Part shown: piece after piece, positions 22,336 to 35,060 of the stretch
How the letters are laid out: each line of letters starts with the position of its first letter
Position numbering within the stretch: position 1 is the stretch's first letter
Assembly (NCBI GenBank): GCA_903813345.2
Contig: CAIIXF020000012.1
Span: 9,070,432 to 9,134,431, forward strand
DNA length: 64,000 nucleotides
Source of the DNA: Owenia fusiformis
Lineage: Eukaryota; Annelida; Polychaeta; Sabellida; Oweniidae
Reading direction: 5' to 3'
Notes under the pieces: generated by a model
Told to the model about the DNA's origin: nothing
Databases searched by the model: none
The model's input: the letters and a program-made list of their open reading frames with translations, nothing else
Program-made: the position numbers and the translations under genes

Positions 22336-23364
22336 ACTCTGTATTATGCTTTATTGTAGAAAATACATGGATACACGAGGCAACAAAGCTCCATCGTTAT
22401 GACGTCACAGCTTAGTTTTGTAGAATGAGCATGGATACTAGTAGCAACGGTGTATTTGTTGCTATGTTGTTGATGTTTATAGACCGGTGATGTCACAAGT
22501 AAATCTCATCTTACACGTGTGACTTTTTAAGATGAAAGATGGCAATATCTTGCATGGGGTAAAGATGGCTGTATCTTGGTTAGTCATATGAGAAAATAAT
22601 ATCTTACTAGGAATTATGCAACTTGAATTATATAGATATACAATTCGTCAAATATTACCGAAATTCTAAAATACTTCCTGGGTCTTAATTGGCTTTAACC
22701 AATATTTAAGAAGGTTTGTTAATTGAGGTCTGAACTTATAAAAACGAAGTTTTTCTGAATTTCAAATCTGTATAATACAGTAGCATCTGTTTGTCATTGG
22801 TATAATCTATTTTAATATGTATTATACTAAAAATGAATGGGGTATAATCCTGTTAAAGCTGTGGTGAAACTAAATTATATCAACTAATATTGGAATATAT
22901 TTTGGTATAGTTTAATATCAGACTCTATGATATTATGGTTCCATATCAGATGTTTTAATTTTGAATGATATTTTCTGTGATACTGGATTAAACAACAGAT
23001 TAAACATTAATATCAGATGTTATCATACACATTAATCATGGGATTTTACATAGTGCAATGTGTCGATTCCAACGCAAGCATATTGAATGTGAATTAAAAA
23101 TGATGGTTTAGATAATATGTCCACTTTGCATTCACCAAAGCTATGGATTCAGAGCATTACCAATCCATTTAAAGGACGTCCTATCTACCTTTTTAAAGTT
23201 GTTGTCAAAAGAAGCATTCTCAATTAAGCTTAAATAAATTCAGGCCTGCTAGACCTTTTAGAATACAGGCATCTTATGGAATATTGTAAGCATGATATCT
23301 GAAAGTGTTTTAAAAGGCTACCCCCTAGGTTCAACTCGCCTAACAGTTACAACGTTTCTCTCAC

Positions 23365-23428
23365 CTTCCTCAGTGTTTGTTTTCTCCAAAACGAAGATGT
23401 AAAACATCAGTAGGAAAATAGCTCTCAT
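23365..23428 (-). CDS. Receptor locus B, exon 1: signal peptide
   Basis: Start codon at 23428-23426, donor GT at 23364-23363. Same 21-residue hydrophobic leader as at 5889-5952. One base is left in phase to meet exon 2. It marks the start of the complete locus B product. Confidence 0.68.
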
Positions 23429-25450
23429 GCTGCAGTTGCCGTTCGCCCTCTTTGGAAGTCAGTAAATATATGATTTGACTGGTATATCTGAGCCAAATAG
23501 TTCTGCAAATAATTTAAATGATTCTAAAATCAAATCGTAAAGTAGATTACAAGATAATGTTTTATATTTTATTAGTAGTCTACAATCTTTGTATATAAAT
23601 AAATGCTAGGATCTGTTAGAATATATTGATTTCTACGTAGCGCCTGGTACGCTGGGTACGCACCGTAGGCGTACCAGATGGTTGCAAATTCGCTCCAAAT
23701 ACAACTAAATATCAAAAACTTCCTCCCAGACCCCCATGAACACTTGTTTTTTATTTCTCTCTACTCTTGCTCCTGTGCGGGCTCTCGTGGTGGCGTACTA
23801 CTTAGAAAAAGAGCGCTACGCCCATGGCTCCATCGATCTTTATGGTAATTGACAAGATCTATGGGTAGGGGTTAGATAGACAAGTGAAGTTAAACAAGTT
23901 CAACTGAGTTAAATTTTGTTTTTTTTATATTAAAACACTGTTTGATGAACTAAATACAACATTTTTTTCTAAACGTTGAGAATGTGAATTTTTTAGATTT
24001 TTTCGATAATCGGAATAAAAAGAAAACAATGTTGAATTAAGTTCACCAAACTGCAACCAGTCCTTTACCGAATTGTTTATTTTATTGCTTGACTTTTCGA
24101 AAATGTACTCACCAGATCTCGTAGTCTTGGCTATCGAATATGTTCTCTCCGATGGTAAAAAGGCTTTTCTCATATATTCAAAATAATCTTAGTCCAAGAC
24201 CTCAAACGAATAGTATCAAAATCGCCAAAACAAAAGAAACCTTTGATAATTAATATTTGACAGTGACATTATCAGTCTTTTTCGCATTGTTAAAAGTTAA
24301 TGCAGTCTTGAAAAAGATTCCACTGCTTGAGTAGACATTTAAATTGTTTAATCTACTGCGCATATAAATGTATTTGTAATATGTACTGTGTGGACTTTTA
24401 TATATCTGTGACTCAGGACAGTATCCTGCCTATTTACGATTGCAGCTAGAACTAATCATGGTAATGCATTCAATTATATATCATTGCATCTAAAACTGCA
24501 CTTCTAATCATTATTTTGCATGAGTAAAACTGGTTTTATGATCAGCATACTTAGGTTTTTAATCAGTGAATGGGCAGTTTGTGCAACCAACACAAATTAC
24601 CAAAAATCATGGACCACTCGGAATACAAAATGGAATTAAATTCAAAATTAAGTCATGTGAAAATGCCAAAATGGGGTTCAGGAAACACTATGTGACTAGA
24701 GATTCTTGAATTTAATTACAAACATTTGAAGAAGAACTATTCACACATTTCACACTATCGTTCCTAAAGCTCAATCAGACAAGCACAATTGAGAACTATC
24801 ATTTGATATTAGAGTCAAGAAAGACTACCATTCTTTCAAATCCTGAGGTACAATCAGGCAAGAACAATTGAGAACTAACATTCGATATCAAGCAACAACG
24901 AGTCACGAATAATCTAAGACTATCGTTCCTTCACATCTAAAGAAAAATCAAAGACTATCTTTCCTCCCTGAGGCACAATTGAGAACTGTCATTCCTTCTT
25001 GGGCCACAATGTGTCACGGGCATAATTGCTTAAACACAATCAAGAACTATTTTCATGACGAGTCAAGAATAATGGAAGAATACCGTAAGTAGAAACTATA
25101 GTGAACTATAAGTAGAAACAATCAAGAAACTTTATTTTATTGAGATACAGTCAACTAAGCACAATCAAAGCAGATCTGTCTTACTTTCTTTAATCTCAAT
25201 TGTTCACTCACAATCAATGACGAGTTTAATTTGCCAATGCAAAAACTTATATGAAAAGTGAGTACCAAAACGACATGTTTAAACAAATGATGCAATTACA
25301 TTCAGTGTACAGTTTCTAACGATTGTCTCGTTTTGCAAGACACGAAATCAAAAAAATCTACAATATAAAGTGTATAAAATGTAATATATATAATATGATT
25401 GATATGATATGAAACGATACGCTATAATGTAATAAATATTTTATAATATG
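23429..25450. other. 5' flank of locus B
   Basis: Copy of 5953-7890. It includes the extra segment at 23738-23823 (with CGTGCGGGCTCTCGTGGTGG), the candidate alternative exon 24113-24173, and the degenerate satellite words at about 24742-25122. Confidence 0.5.
24113..24173 (-). CDS. Candidate alternative first exon of locus B
   Basis: As at 6551-6611: 20 codons from MRKAFLPS, then G|GTGAGT, in phase with the lectin exon. Either a UTR or an alternative leader exon. Confidence 0.35.
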
Positions 25451-27872
25451 TGGGTTCGATCCCCACTGGGGTAGACTGACATTTCCACCTCAGCCCTTCA
25501 GATTTCATTCTTCGTTTTCATTAACTAATTTCATTAACTAAGATAATATAATATAGAATTGGGTCCCTTGCAATAGCATATTTAACACAAACATGAATAT
25601 ATAAGCACAAATGTCAAAGGGAAGGGTGACTAAAAAACAACAAGAAAAGCAAACTGTAAGTGTAAATCTGTCATAAGAAAAGTAGACCCTATATATCCCA
25701 AACCATGATCTAACGTGAAGAGAAACAATGTCTAACATCCGTATCCCCTCTCCAATCGAGGACCAATATCAAAATCCAAAACCAGAACACCAAGGGACAT
25801 TTCATTCATACTGAAGTCATTACAATACATGTTGAAGTAAAATTTAAAAAATTGATAGCCAATACTCATAACATCAAAAATAGTTGTAGATACTAGTACT
25901 CATAAAAGATGAAGTCCATAGGCAATTCAAAGGGTCAACATCTGTTCGCAAAGTCGTCATCATAATCCATAAAACACAACAATTCACAATGGTCATGAGG
26001 AGAAAACTATGGCTGGTTTCGATCCCTATTTCTCAACCATTAATGCCATAGCCGGGATCCACCTCAAAAGGTACCAAGTGAAAAAAGTGTGAGTTCATTG
26101 CAAATTTATTATACCATTCCTACATCCTTCAGTATCTCAAGTGGTAAAACTTAAAAGGACGGGTGTCATTAAGGGCCTTTTTTAGCCCCCAAAGATATCT
26201 GATAATAATGCATATCATATTTAAGAAAAATCATTTGTGCTTTATAAAAAAAACAATTTCAGCGAATTTTGACCTTTGATGTTCACACAACATTCATTTA
26301 AAGATCATATACAATTGTTGGTGTTTTTACAAAAAAATCTTTATTTATTGTTGTCTAAGTAAATAGTATATAAATATTAACCAATTTAAATATATTAAAA
26401 TGTAATATATGAAATACTGAAGAAAAGATACGATTAAAATTGTTTTCATGGAAAAGCACATAGGGCAATATTGACAAAATGCAAATGCTATTTTGGTAGA
26501 TTCTGGGCTAGCAATCCGTACATTTCAACTGTGACTGTAATGGATTACTATTGACTTTTATCAACATCACAGGGCAACATTTAAGCAACTTAAATACAAG
26601 GAAAATCAAAGATCTTCTCATTTCTAAAACGAGGAACAAAAGCATGAATTCAAGGAAAATAAATGATGGCCTGTGCCAAAATATATAACATATGAGAAAG
26701 TTGTGGCACAGTAAAGGATATGTATAGGATATCATATGATTTTAAATGATTTTATCTTTATCTACGAGTTGATGTCAATATCTTGCCAAGTTAGCATAGC
26801 GAATTAGCGCAGATATTGATATCAATGAGTTCATAGGATGTTCTATTTTTCCCATAGTTCACCTCTAAAACTAAACAAAGCATATCAAAACAACATCCAT
26901 TCATTCATTCTTCCCCATGATGTCATGAAATCACTATGTAACAAAACACATCATATTGGTGGTAGTTTTCAAATCCCTGCCAAAAGGTGATATCTGTGAA
27001 ATATTTTCCGTATTCCACAGATATCACTTTTTCCACGCATTTGCAGAATATCATAAATATGTTTTCATGTTACCTAACAGAGTGGAACAGAGTTCAACTA
27101 TGGGATAAAGAATAAAAAATAGGTACATAATTGAATTTCCACTCCAAAAATATTAAATATGTGGATTTAAAGAAAGAATATTGAATATGAGATTCAAAAA
27201 GTCAAGTGGCCTCATGTCTCACATTACCTAAACCCCAGATCCTCGATGTCATATATACTTGTTTATCCCATACTTGGACGTGTTATAGGTACATAAAGCC
27301 GGTTTGTAAAAACTTATATTTTCATCAGCGGGCAGATATAGCTTTACGTCCCGCTCCGAGCGGGCAGATATAGTATATCTGACCGCTACGTCATAATCGC
27401 CGCTCGCATATTTGTTCATAATTTGTAACGTTCGCGTAATGACTGTAAACGACAATGGAGAAAACACAGATAATCGGGATCTGTTTGATGGTTTAAAAAA
27501 AGGGAAGGAACATTCCACTTAATCAATAAGATATTCGAGAAAATAAATGTGGGAATATTTGAGAGAACAGGAAAATCGGTCACGGCCAAGAAAACAAAAC
27601 TGGACATGAATATTCTAAAATATTTCCACGATTGAACAATGTGTACCGGATGACCAAGATTGGTATGGGATAAACATATTATCCTATAGTCGGTTCAGGA
27701 TATTGGGATTATCCCTTGGCCAATATAACATATTTTCCCTCGGGACCTGCGGCCCTCGGGCAAATATATTATATTTGCCTTGGGATAATCCCAATATCCT
27801 GAACATCATATAGGATAATCTCTATATACTGTATATCAATGTTATTTACTGGGAGGATTAAATATGGAGTGT
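25451..27872. other. Intergenic DNA, unit 2
   Basis: Copy of 7889-10494 without the 197-bp foldback. It contains the T-arm remnant near 25451, the palindrome near 26725-26850, and the hairpin block 27253-27848 (main hairpin about 27682-27812). No gene seen. Confidence 0.6.
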
Positions 27873-27875
27873 ATA

Positions 27876-29188
27876 TAGTGGGCTGTATAGCAAGGTTGGT
27901 CGGGGTCGGGAGCTGGGGATAATTTTATTGCTTAAATATAACCATATCATCATCCTACATTAGAATCCACTCAGTCTAACATCAATTTCTGGTGGGAAAG
28001 TTGTCATTTTTGAGTTTTACCCCCCTTGACAACAAATTCTTGGGGGTACTATGACAAATGCTTATAACTAAAGAAGTATTTATTTGATCATCTTCATTTT
28101 TGGCATGGCTAATGAACAGGTATGTAAAAGTAAAACTTGAAAAATTCATACAAATCGGTTGATTAATCCATTCTAAAGATAATAATTCAGGTATTTTCAA
28201 GGGTCAATTTCAACATTTTCTGAATGTCGCCATGAAGTAAAAATGACATTATGACCCAATGACATATTTATTGAATGTTTTTAGGCTTTAGAAAATAATT
28301 TGACTATATAAGCTAAGATAATAACATAAGAATTGTACCATATTGATAATTCTTCATCGCCATCCAGGCACAAATAAACTCCCCCCTCCCCCATTTTCGA
28401 ATATAAAGGTCTAAACCTGAAACTTCCTCAAATAGCTATATTCCAGAAACTATTACAGCCTACATTCCAAAATTTCTCATGGTGATTATACACATCATAC
28501 TCTGCATAATAGACATAAAATTGAGATTTATCCATTCTATATCTAATAATTAAGGTATTTTCAAGGTTCAATTTCAGCATTTTCGGAATGTCGCCATAAA
28601 GGTAAAATTACATGACCCAATGACATATTTATTAAATGGTTTTAGTCTTTAGAAAATAATTTGACTATTTAAGCTAAGATAATAACATAAGAATTGTACA
28701 ATATTGATATTTCGTCATCGCCATCCAGGGATAAATACCCCCCTCCCCATTTGGGAAAAGAAAGGTTTTTACCTGAAACTTTCTCAAATAGCTATATTTC
28801 AGAAACTTTTACAGCCTCCATTCCAAAATTTCTCATGTTGATTATACACATCAAAATCTGCATATTATACATATAATTGAAGTCTTAACACTTATATGTT
28901 TTAGAAGTTTGTCACAACACTACAAGAGAGATATATTGGATTGTCATCATTTTTGAAAATATTGCAAAAACATATTCATATTATGCAATAATCACCTATT
29001 TTCATTTGACATAATTGAAATATATTATCCAGCTAGTTTTAATGATTTCAGTATATGCATTTAATCCTGAGATGCACTTAGGTTTGATATCCATAAAGTA
29101 ATCGTTTCTTTTTTGTTTGTAATTTAGTTTCTAAGCATAAAACTACAAGCATTAAATCTGTATGCTTTAGGATAATAAGGATATACAT
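27876..29188 (+). repeat. Left 1.3-kb terminal inverted repeat
   Basis: Contains two direct sub-repeats of about 365 bp (28197-28560 and 28561-28890), each with CGAAAT/TTTCGGAATGTCGCCAT and CATCGCCATCCAGG motifs. A 219-base stretch (27982-28200, minus) stays open in both arms but looks non-coding. Confidence 0.85.
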
Positions 29189-29271
29189 ACTATACTTGTC
29201 AGATCTCCAGACACATATGTACTCATACTCCTGCTACATTACAGCAAACACCTACTTCTCAAAGTACTGTT

Positions 29272-29804
29272 TGACACTGGAGTTTCAAACAAGAGGCGCC
29301 TCATTTATGTGAAGACAGTTGCAGCAGGTTTGGGTGATCCAACCACAGCCACCCTGATCGATATCCACTGTTTTACAGGGTGTGATACCACCAGTGCCTT
29401 CATGAGAAAGGGAAAAATAAACCCCCTGAAATAGCTGATCAAGAGGGAGGACATGCATGCAATCTTTCAAGAACTTGGAAAATCTATAGTTCTTGACCAA
29501 AGGCATCTTCAGGAACTCGAAAAATTACATAAATTTTGCGAACAGATTTCAACCTCAAGCCTCTATCAACAACTATGATGGGGTAGACATCAGTCTCCTT
29601 CTCCCATGCAGGTCATCCCTTGTTCCAGCAGAAAATGGATGGATCCTCGAAAATGGCGAACTTGAAAATCCATATGCCATTCTTCTGCAAGAGTTGGTAG
29701 ACATTTATAATGAAGAATCAGATGACGAAATTGATGATGATATGACAGATAATGAAGTTAACAATTTCATAGAAAAAATCTTTTCAGGTGATGTTGATAA
29801 CTAA
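29272..29804 (+). pseudogene. Fragment of a transposon-associated protein with a GCDTTS motif
   Basis: The first frame reads KRRLIYVKTVA, then IHCFTGCDTTSAF and KGKINPLK, followed by a stop (29428-29430) and continued similarity (MHAIFQELGKS). After a frameshift the frame at 29493-29804 gives DGVDISLLLPCRSSL and an acidic end. From memory of the pattern, invertebrate genomes hold many repeat-linked proteins with HAFTGCDTxSxFxGKGK followed by LPPCxxxLxxH. The GCD..GKGK part vaguely recalls the FEN1/XPG GCDYxxxIxGIGxK loop, but that is a guess. Its position between the long repeats suggests it is part of the element's own gene, now dead. Confidence 0.55.
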
Positions 29805-29968
29805 CAATGTTCAACTACTTGAAGCAAATGTTGAAGTGAATACTCAAGCAAAGTGTATTGGTGAAGTTATTCAAAAACATATTGGTCGAACATATTAATC
29901 ATTATTGAATGTTGTCAAGCATATTGACTGAATGACACATATTGTGAAAACAGCAGCATACTATAATA

Positions 29969-31241
29969 ATGAACAATATGGAAATTGTTCAGGATACAAA
30001 AAACTGGATCAGGTTAGAATCTCGAGGAATGACTCGCACAACTGAAGTTGATTTGGCCATTGCAATAACAAGCAATGTCAAATCAAGGATAGGAGATCAT
30101 ATTTCAAGTAAGGATATTCTAGGAATCCAGTATTATGACAAAGAATACATCATATACACGAATGGTTCTAAAACAAAAGATACTATTTTGTCAATGGGAT
30201 TTCTGTCATTTCAAGACAAGCAATTCTCATTGGAGGATTATCACACGACTGCATCGATTTTGCTATGCGAGCAAAATTAATGTCGACCAACCGAGATATT
30301 CATCACATGGAATGCCTAGCCCACTTGATTCTTCTAAGTTAATAGACTTTACCGTTACGTTATACTATGACAACCAGCCTATCAACTGTAAACTGTGCTT
30401 CAATTTGGATCACGAAACTCACGAGTGTCCTAATAAAGGTGGAGTACGGTGTTTTCGTTGCGGGGAACAGGGGCACCGAAAAATGGATTGCCCTATGACA
30501 GAACGGCCTCAACAAGCTTGTTTTCAATGTGGTAAGACTGACCACAGGAAAAAGGACTGCCCTTATTCCAGGGATAAACCCCCTCAGCTATGTTGGGATT
30601 GTGGTGTCCCCGGTCACAAAAGAAACTCTCAGGATTGTCAAAAATCCCATTTGCACAATAAGCCTTCTGATTCCACAACCTCAGACGTAGAGATACAGGA
30701 AAATGTTGGTATATCTGCCCCAAAGCTTGTCAGGGAGCTTCTAGATCTTGCGATGCAAGACTCATCCGATGATGTGCAGATCCTTGAGGAAAAACTGCTT
30801 GATAAGGTTGATGTTTTCTTATCTGCCCATAATCAAGAACCATCAAGTATCACGTCACCTCCAGCTTGTGTGAAGTCTAATGACGTTCAAACGAATGAGG
30901 GGCCATCTCATAATATATTAAGTAGCACATCACCTCCAGATAGTGTGAAGCCTATCGATGCTCCAACCAATGAGGGGTCACCTCAGATTATATCTAATTG
31001 TGAACCAGCCAAATCCAATCCCTGTGGTAGTGGTGACATATTGAACTGTGGATCACAGCAATCTAGTTTGGATCATGATTCTGTTAAAAGCTGTGGTTCT
31101 CAGCTCTCATGTGACGATAGTGATATTGTTGGCAAACGTACAATAGTGAAAAAAAACTCTAAGAAAAAATCAAAACCACCTCTAACTCCAAATCAAAAAA
31201 CATTGGACAAACATGTGTTTGTCAAAAAAAAGGTCACGTGA
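29969..31241 (+). pseudogene. LINE ORF1, zinc-knuckle protein, one frameshift
   Basis: The first frame (29969-30280, start MNNMEIVQDTKNWIR) runs into the second frame near 30240-30280, after which it is open to 31241. The second part has four CCHC knuckles at about 30386-30640: CKLCFNLDHETHEC, CFRCGEQGHRKMDC, CFQCGKTDHRKKDC and a longer-spaced CWDCGVPGHKRNSQDC. A Ser/Pro-rich region with short repeats (SPP..VK..D..TNEG) and a Lys-rich end follow. Proteins of this kind coat LINE RNA. The single indel breaks the frame; the upstream part of the 30135 frame reads as out-of-frame noise. Confidence 0.8.
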
Positions 31242-31344
31242 CTTAGTCAGCCCTTTAGCTGAAAGTGTGGAGGATAAAAGAAACAAAGTCGATGACTTAA
31301 GTGATAATGGTTAATATGTATTATGCATTAACCTTTAGATAATT

Positions 31345-34300
31345 ATGGTAACGATCTTTAGTGGAAATGTTCAAGGACTACGTCGGAAATTGACCCGTCA
31401 TACTTTTTTTCAGTTTTTAAAAGAAAACAAGTGTGACTTAGCTTTTGTGCAAGAAAGTTATATAACAGAACAACTTATTGAAGAGTGGAGTATTGATTGG
31501 GGATCTAAAATATATGCCAACTGTGGCACTCCACATAGTAGAGGTGAATTAATTATAGTGAACAAGTCTTTTGATATTGTAGATTTTGAAATATGTCACA
31601 AAGACGATCGATTATTTGGTGTAAAATTTAAACATGACAGTGAGCAGTATCTATGTTTCAATGTATATGCTCCAAGTAACAATGCTGATAAGATACATTT
31701 TTACACTGAAATAACTCAAACTGTACAGAAATACTATGTAACTGATGATATTAATTTGATTTTAGCTGGTGATATGAATTGTGTATTAAATCCAGCATTG
31801 GATAATCTTGGGGGTAAAAAACACATTCAGGCTGAGATTAAAGGTTTCAATAATATGCATAGCTCATTAGATTTTTGTGATGTATGGCGATTGTTTCATG
31901 CAAATGAGAAGGAATATACTTGGAAGCATAAGAATAAACCTATTTTGCGTCGTATAGATTATGTTTTTACAAATGATCTTTGTTTTAACAAGGTGACTAA
32001 TATTGAAATTTTAAGTATTCCCAACTCAGACCATAGGGGCTATTTGATGTGCTTGGATTCCTCTAAGAAGAACAAGGGTCCTTCTTACTGGAAATTAAAT
32101 AACAGTTTTTTACAGCACCCAGAGTATTTAAATAATGTAAACAAGATAATTGATGATGCACAGGCACAGGCAAATGTTGACCCTCAGATAAAATGGGATT
32201 GCTTAAAATCAAAAATCAAATCCTATTCTATTGGTTATGGTAAACAACTTGCTAAAGATAACAGAGACCAATTATTTTCTGCACGAGTAAAGTTGACAAA
32301 TGCCTGTAAAAAGTTATGTTATGATCCTAGTAATGTTCAGTTTAATCAAAATGTAAATCAAGCTAGGGCACAGTTTGATCTCCTCTCTGCTTCTAAAACA
32401 CATGGCTCCTTTGTACGTTCTAAGGCTGTGTGGGCAGAAAAAGGGGAAAGGAGTAATAAATATTTTTTACAATTAGAAACTGCAAGAATGAAAAGTAAAG
32501 TTATGACATCTTTAAAATTATCCAATGGTACATTGACTAATGATCAAAATGTTATCATAAAAGAACAAGTGAAATTTTATCAAGAATTGTATTCAGATCG
32601 TAAGATTTATAGAAGGGCTATTTTAGATGATTTTTTAAAGGATGTTCCAGTTCCTAAGTTAGATAAATCTGACTCTGATTTTTGTGATGGCTTGATTACT
32701 AATGAAGATTGTATGTTTGCCTTAAAAACAATGAAAAACAATTCTAGCCCAGGTCTGGATGGTTTAACTGCAGCATTTTATAAAGTGTTTTGGTCTAAAA
32801 TATGTGTTTTTGTAACTCTGTCACTGAATGATGGATACAATAAGGGTTTTTTATCTTGTACCCAGCGCGAAGGTCTTATAACTTTACTCCCTAAGAAAAA
32901 CTTGCCTCGAAATGTTCTAAAAAACTGGAGACCCCTCACTTTAACAAATGTTGATTACAAGATAGCAGCCAAGGTGTTAGCCAATAGGTTAAAAGTTGTT
33001 GTGGCGAAAATTGTACATGAAGATCAATGTGGATACATTCCCCAAAGATCGAGTAGCCTAATATTGAGAACTATTGATGATGTAATAAATTATCTTGATG
33101 ATGAGCAAGAGCATGGTATTCTTTTGGCAATAGATTGCATTAAAGCGTACGATAGTATTTCTAAAGAATTCATGTATGATTCCCTATCAATTTTTGGATT
33201 TGGGCAATCCTTTATACAATGGACCAAAACTTTAAACAATAATTGTATTAGTTACATTAATTACAATGGTTGGTTAAATGGTGAAATTTTATTAGAGCGA
33301 GGTATAAAGCAGGGGTGCCCCCTATCTCCGCTCCTGTATATTATAGCGGCAGAGCTTTTTTCTTGCAAAGTAAGGCATGATAAAAACATTAATGGGGTAC
33401 GCTTGCCACATGATGAGGTCAAAATTCTGCAATATGCAGATGACACCACCATTTTTGTAAGAGATGTCAACTCCTTCAAGTGCGTCTTGAATCTTGTTGA
33501 TGAATTTTCGCTTATATCAGGTTTAAAGATGAACAAAGATAAAACTGAGGCACTATGGCTAGGTAAATGGAAGTTCAACAATTATACAATAGGAAATGTA
33601 AAATGGAAATTATTTCCAAGTAACAATGTTAAAATTTTAGGTATTTTGTATAGCACTACTCAAAAAGTTACAGAAATAAGAGAGAATTTAGAACCACGAT
33701 TTGCTAGATGTGAACTCATAATGAAAATGTGGTCCATGAGAAACTTAACAATGTATGGTAGGGTCACATTGGTAAAAGCCCTGCTAGCATCACAGTTTTT
33801 ATATTTAATGCAAAGTTTTATTCTCTCTGACACTATGTTAAAAAGAATAAACACATTGTTTTTTTAATTCATCTGGGCTAAAGGCAAATACAAGGAATAA
33901 GAGTTGAAGTATATACCTGAAAAAGTAAAGCGCAACGTACTGGTTCAAAATTATGACAAAGGTGGCTTAAAAATGTTAAATATGTTTGACATGCAGATTG
34001 CTTTCATTTTTAAGTGGATAAAATTGTTGTTTGTACCAGGAAAGGGACACTGGCGGTGTCTGCCTACATATTATTGTAACATCTATGCATGTAATTTAAC
34101 TATTTTTAATTGTAACGGTGACATTAACAATTCTGAACTGCCAGAATTCTACGACAAAATGCTAGGATGCTGGCAGAAGTACAAAGCTCAAGCTAACATT
34201 GATAATTCAATTCTTTGGAACAATAACCTTATCAAAATAAGTGGAAAAACAGTTTGTTTAAAAAATTGGATTAAAAAGGGCATTAACTTTTTAAAAGACA

Positions 34301-34920
34301 TCTGTATTAATAATGAAATAATGCCATATGAACAATTGTCTCATATCATTGGAAAAAATGCAACAACCCTAATTCAGTACATAGGCTTAAAAGCCAATAT
34401 TAGCAAAAAGATTATTGTTGAAAATATCAATATTAATGAAGTTAAAATGAATTTTATGGGTAAAGACATTATACAATGTACCAGTTCAGATTTTAGAAAT
34501 GAATTTGTTAAACGCAGAAATGTGGATGTTTTAATGAATAATGTAAAAATTGATAAAAGCTCTTGGTTACGAGCTCATAATTGTACCAATGAAAATGTGC
34601 TCCGTATTTTACATTGGAAATCACTTCACAATATTTATCCTTGTAATTCGGTCCTGTTCAAGTTAAAAATTAAAAATTCTCCTTTATGTGACCATTGTGG
34701 AGTAAATGACACTATTGTACATCATTTTATTAAATGTAATAAAGTCAAAGATATTTGGAATAATTTCAATTTGACAGATGAACAAATTTTAGGTCTTCAA
34801 ACATGTTCAAATTATAAAGATGTTCTCATTGCCAGAAAAACAATCCAAATTTTCAACTACCACAACTATTTAGGCAATATAAAAAGTGAGTTTCATAAAC
34901 AAAAGATATTAAATGTGTAG
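31345..34920 (+). pseudogene. LINE ORF2: endonuclease and reverse transcriptase, two in-frame stops
   Basis: The frame is 1192 codons from ATG 31345 to TAG 34918-34920, interrupted by TAA at 33865-33867 and again at 33898-33900; phase is kept. The N-terminal part is an apurinic-type endonuclease (FSGNVQG, FVQES, LAGDMNC, NSDHRGY). The reverse transcriptase follows with LLPKK, NWRPLTL, AIDCIKAYDS, RGIKQGCPLSP and the YADD catalytic motif at 33433-33444. A cysteine-histidine cluster (LCDHCGVND..HHFIKC, about 34680-34740) ends the protein, as in L1/Tx1 and related clades. Both catalytic domains are upstream of the stops, so only the C-terminal part is cut off. Confidence 0.9.
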
Positions 34921-35060
34921 AAATGTATGTTTATTTTGTATGATTGATGTTAATGTATAATTGTAAGTTAATTTTAAAAGAAAATAAATGTTTTAAAAAA
35001 AAAAAAAAAAAAAAAAAGACTGAATGTTGTCAATTGAATGTTTAGTCATCGGTATTGATT

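Larger units (their letters stand above)
21204..23364 (-). other. Intron 1 of locus B (distal part)
   Basis: Contains the mariner fragment at 21473-21771 and the palindrome at 22175-22335. Otherwise AT-rich with no supported feature. Confidence 0.55.
13724..23428 (-). other. Complete gene locus B, four exons
   Basis: Exons 23428-23365, 20771-20520, 18223-16235 and 13926-13724 join to 2508 bases, exactly 836 codons with the stop, giving 835 residues. Predicted layout: signal peptide 1-19; lectin-type domain about 22-151; LRR cap and repeats about 156-445; LGR hinge with CED at 471-473; helices at about 479-501, 512-536, 557-581, 601-623, 688-714, 738-760 and 769-793. Using the distal exon 3 acceptor would give 876 residues. 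Splice sites are GT/AG and all introns are in phase 1. The gene model is my inference from phase and domains; no transcript evidence is available. Confidence 0.75.
29935..35017 (+). mobile_element. Non-LTR retrotransposon (LINE), nearly full length
   Basis: Two reading frames (nucleic-acid binding protein; endonuclease plus reverse transcriptase) are followed by a 23-A tail at 34995-35017. A likely 9-bp target duplication, GACTGAATG, lies at 29926-29934 and 35018-35026. The leader before the first ATG is only about 34 bases, so a small 5' truncation is possible. By its motifs the element is L1/Tx1-like. It landed inside the long-TIR DNA transposon and is therefore the younger of the two. Confidence 0.85.

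Noticed and set aside
29135-29195. 5' start of the LINE further upstream
   Set aside because: This sequence belongs to the inverted repeat (it matches 35061-35120), and the candidate target duplication puts the LINE start at 29935.
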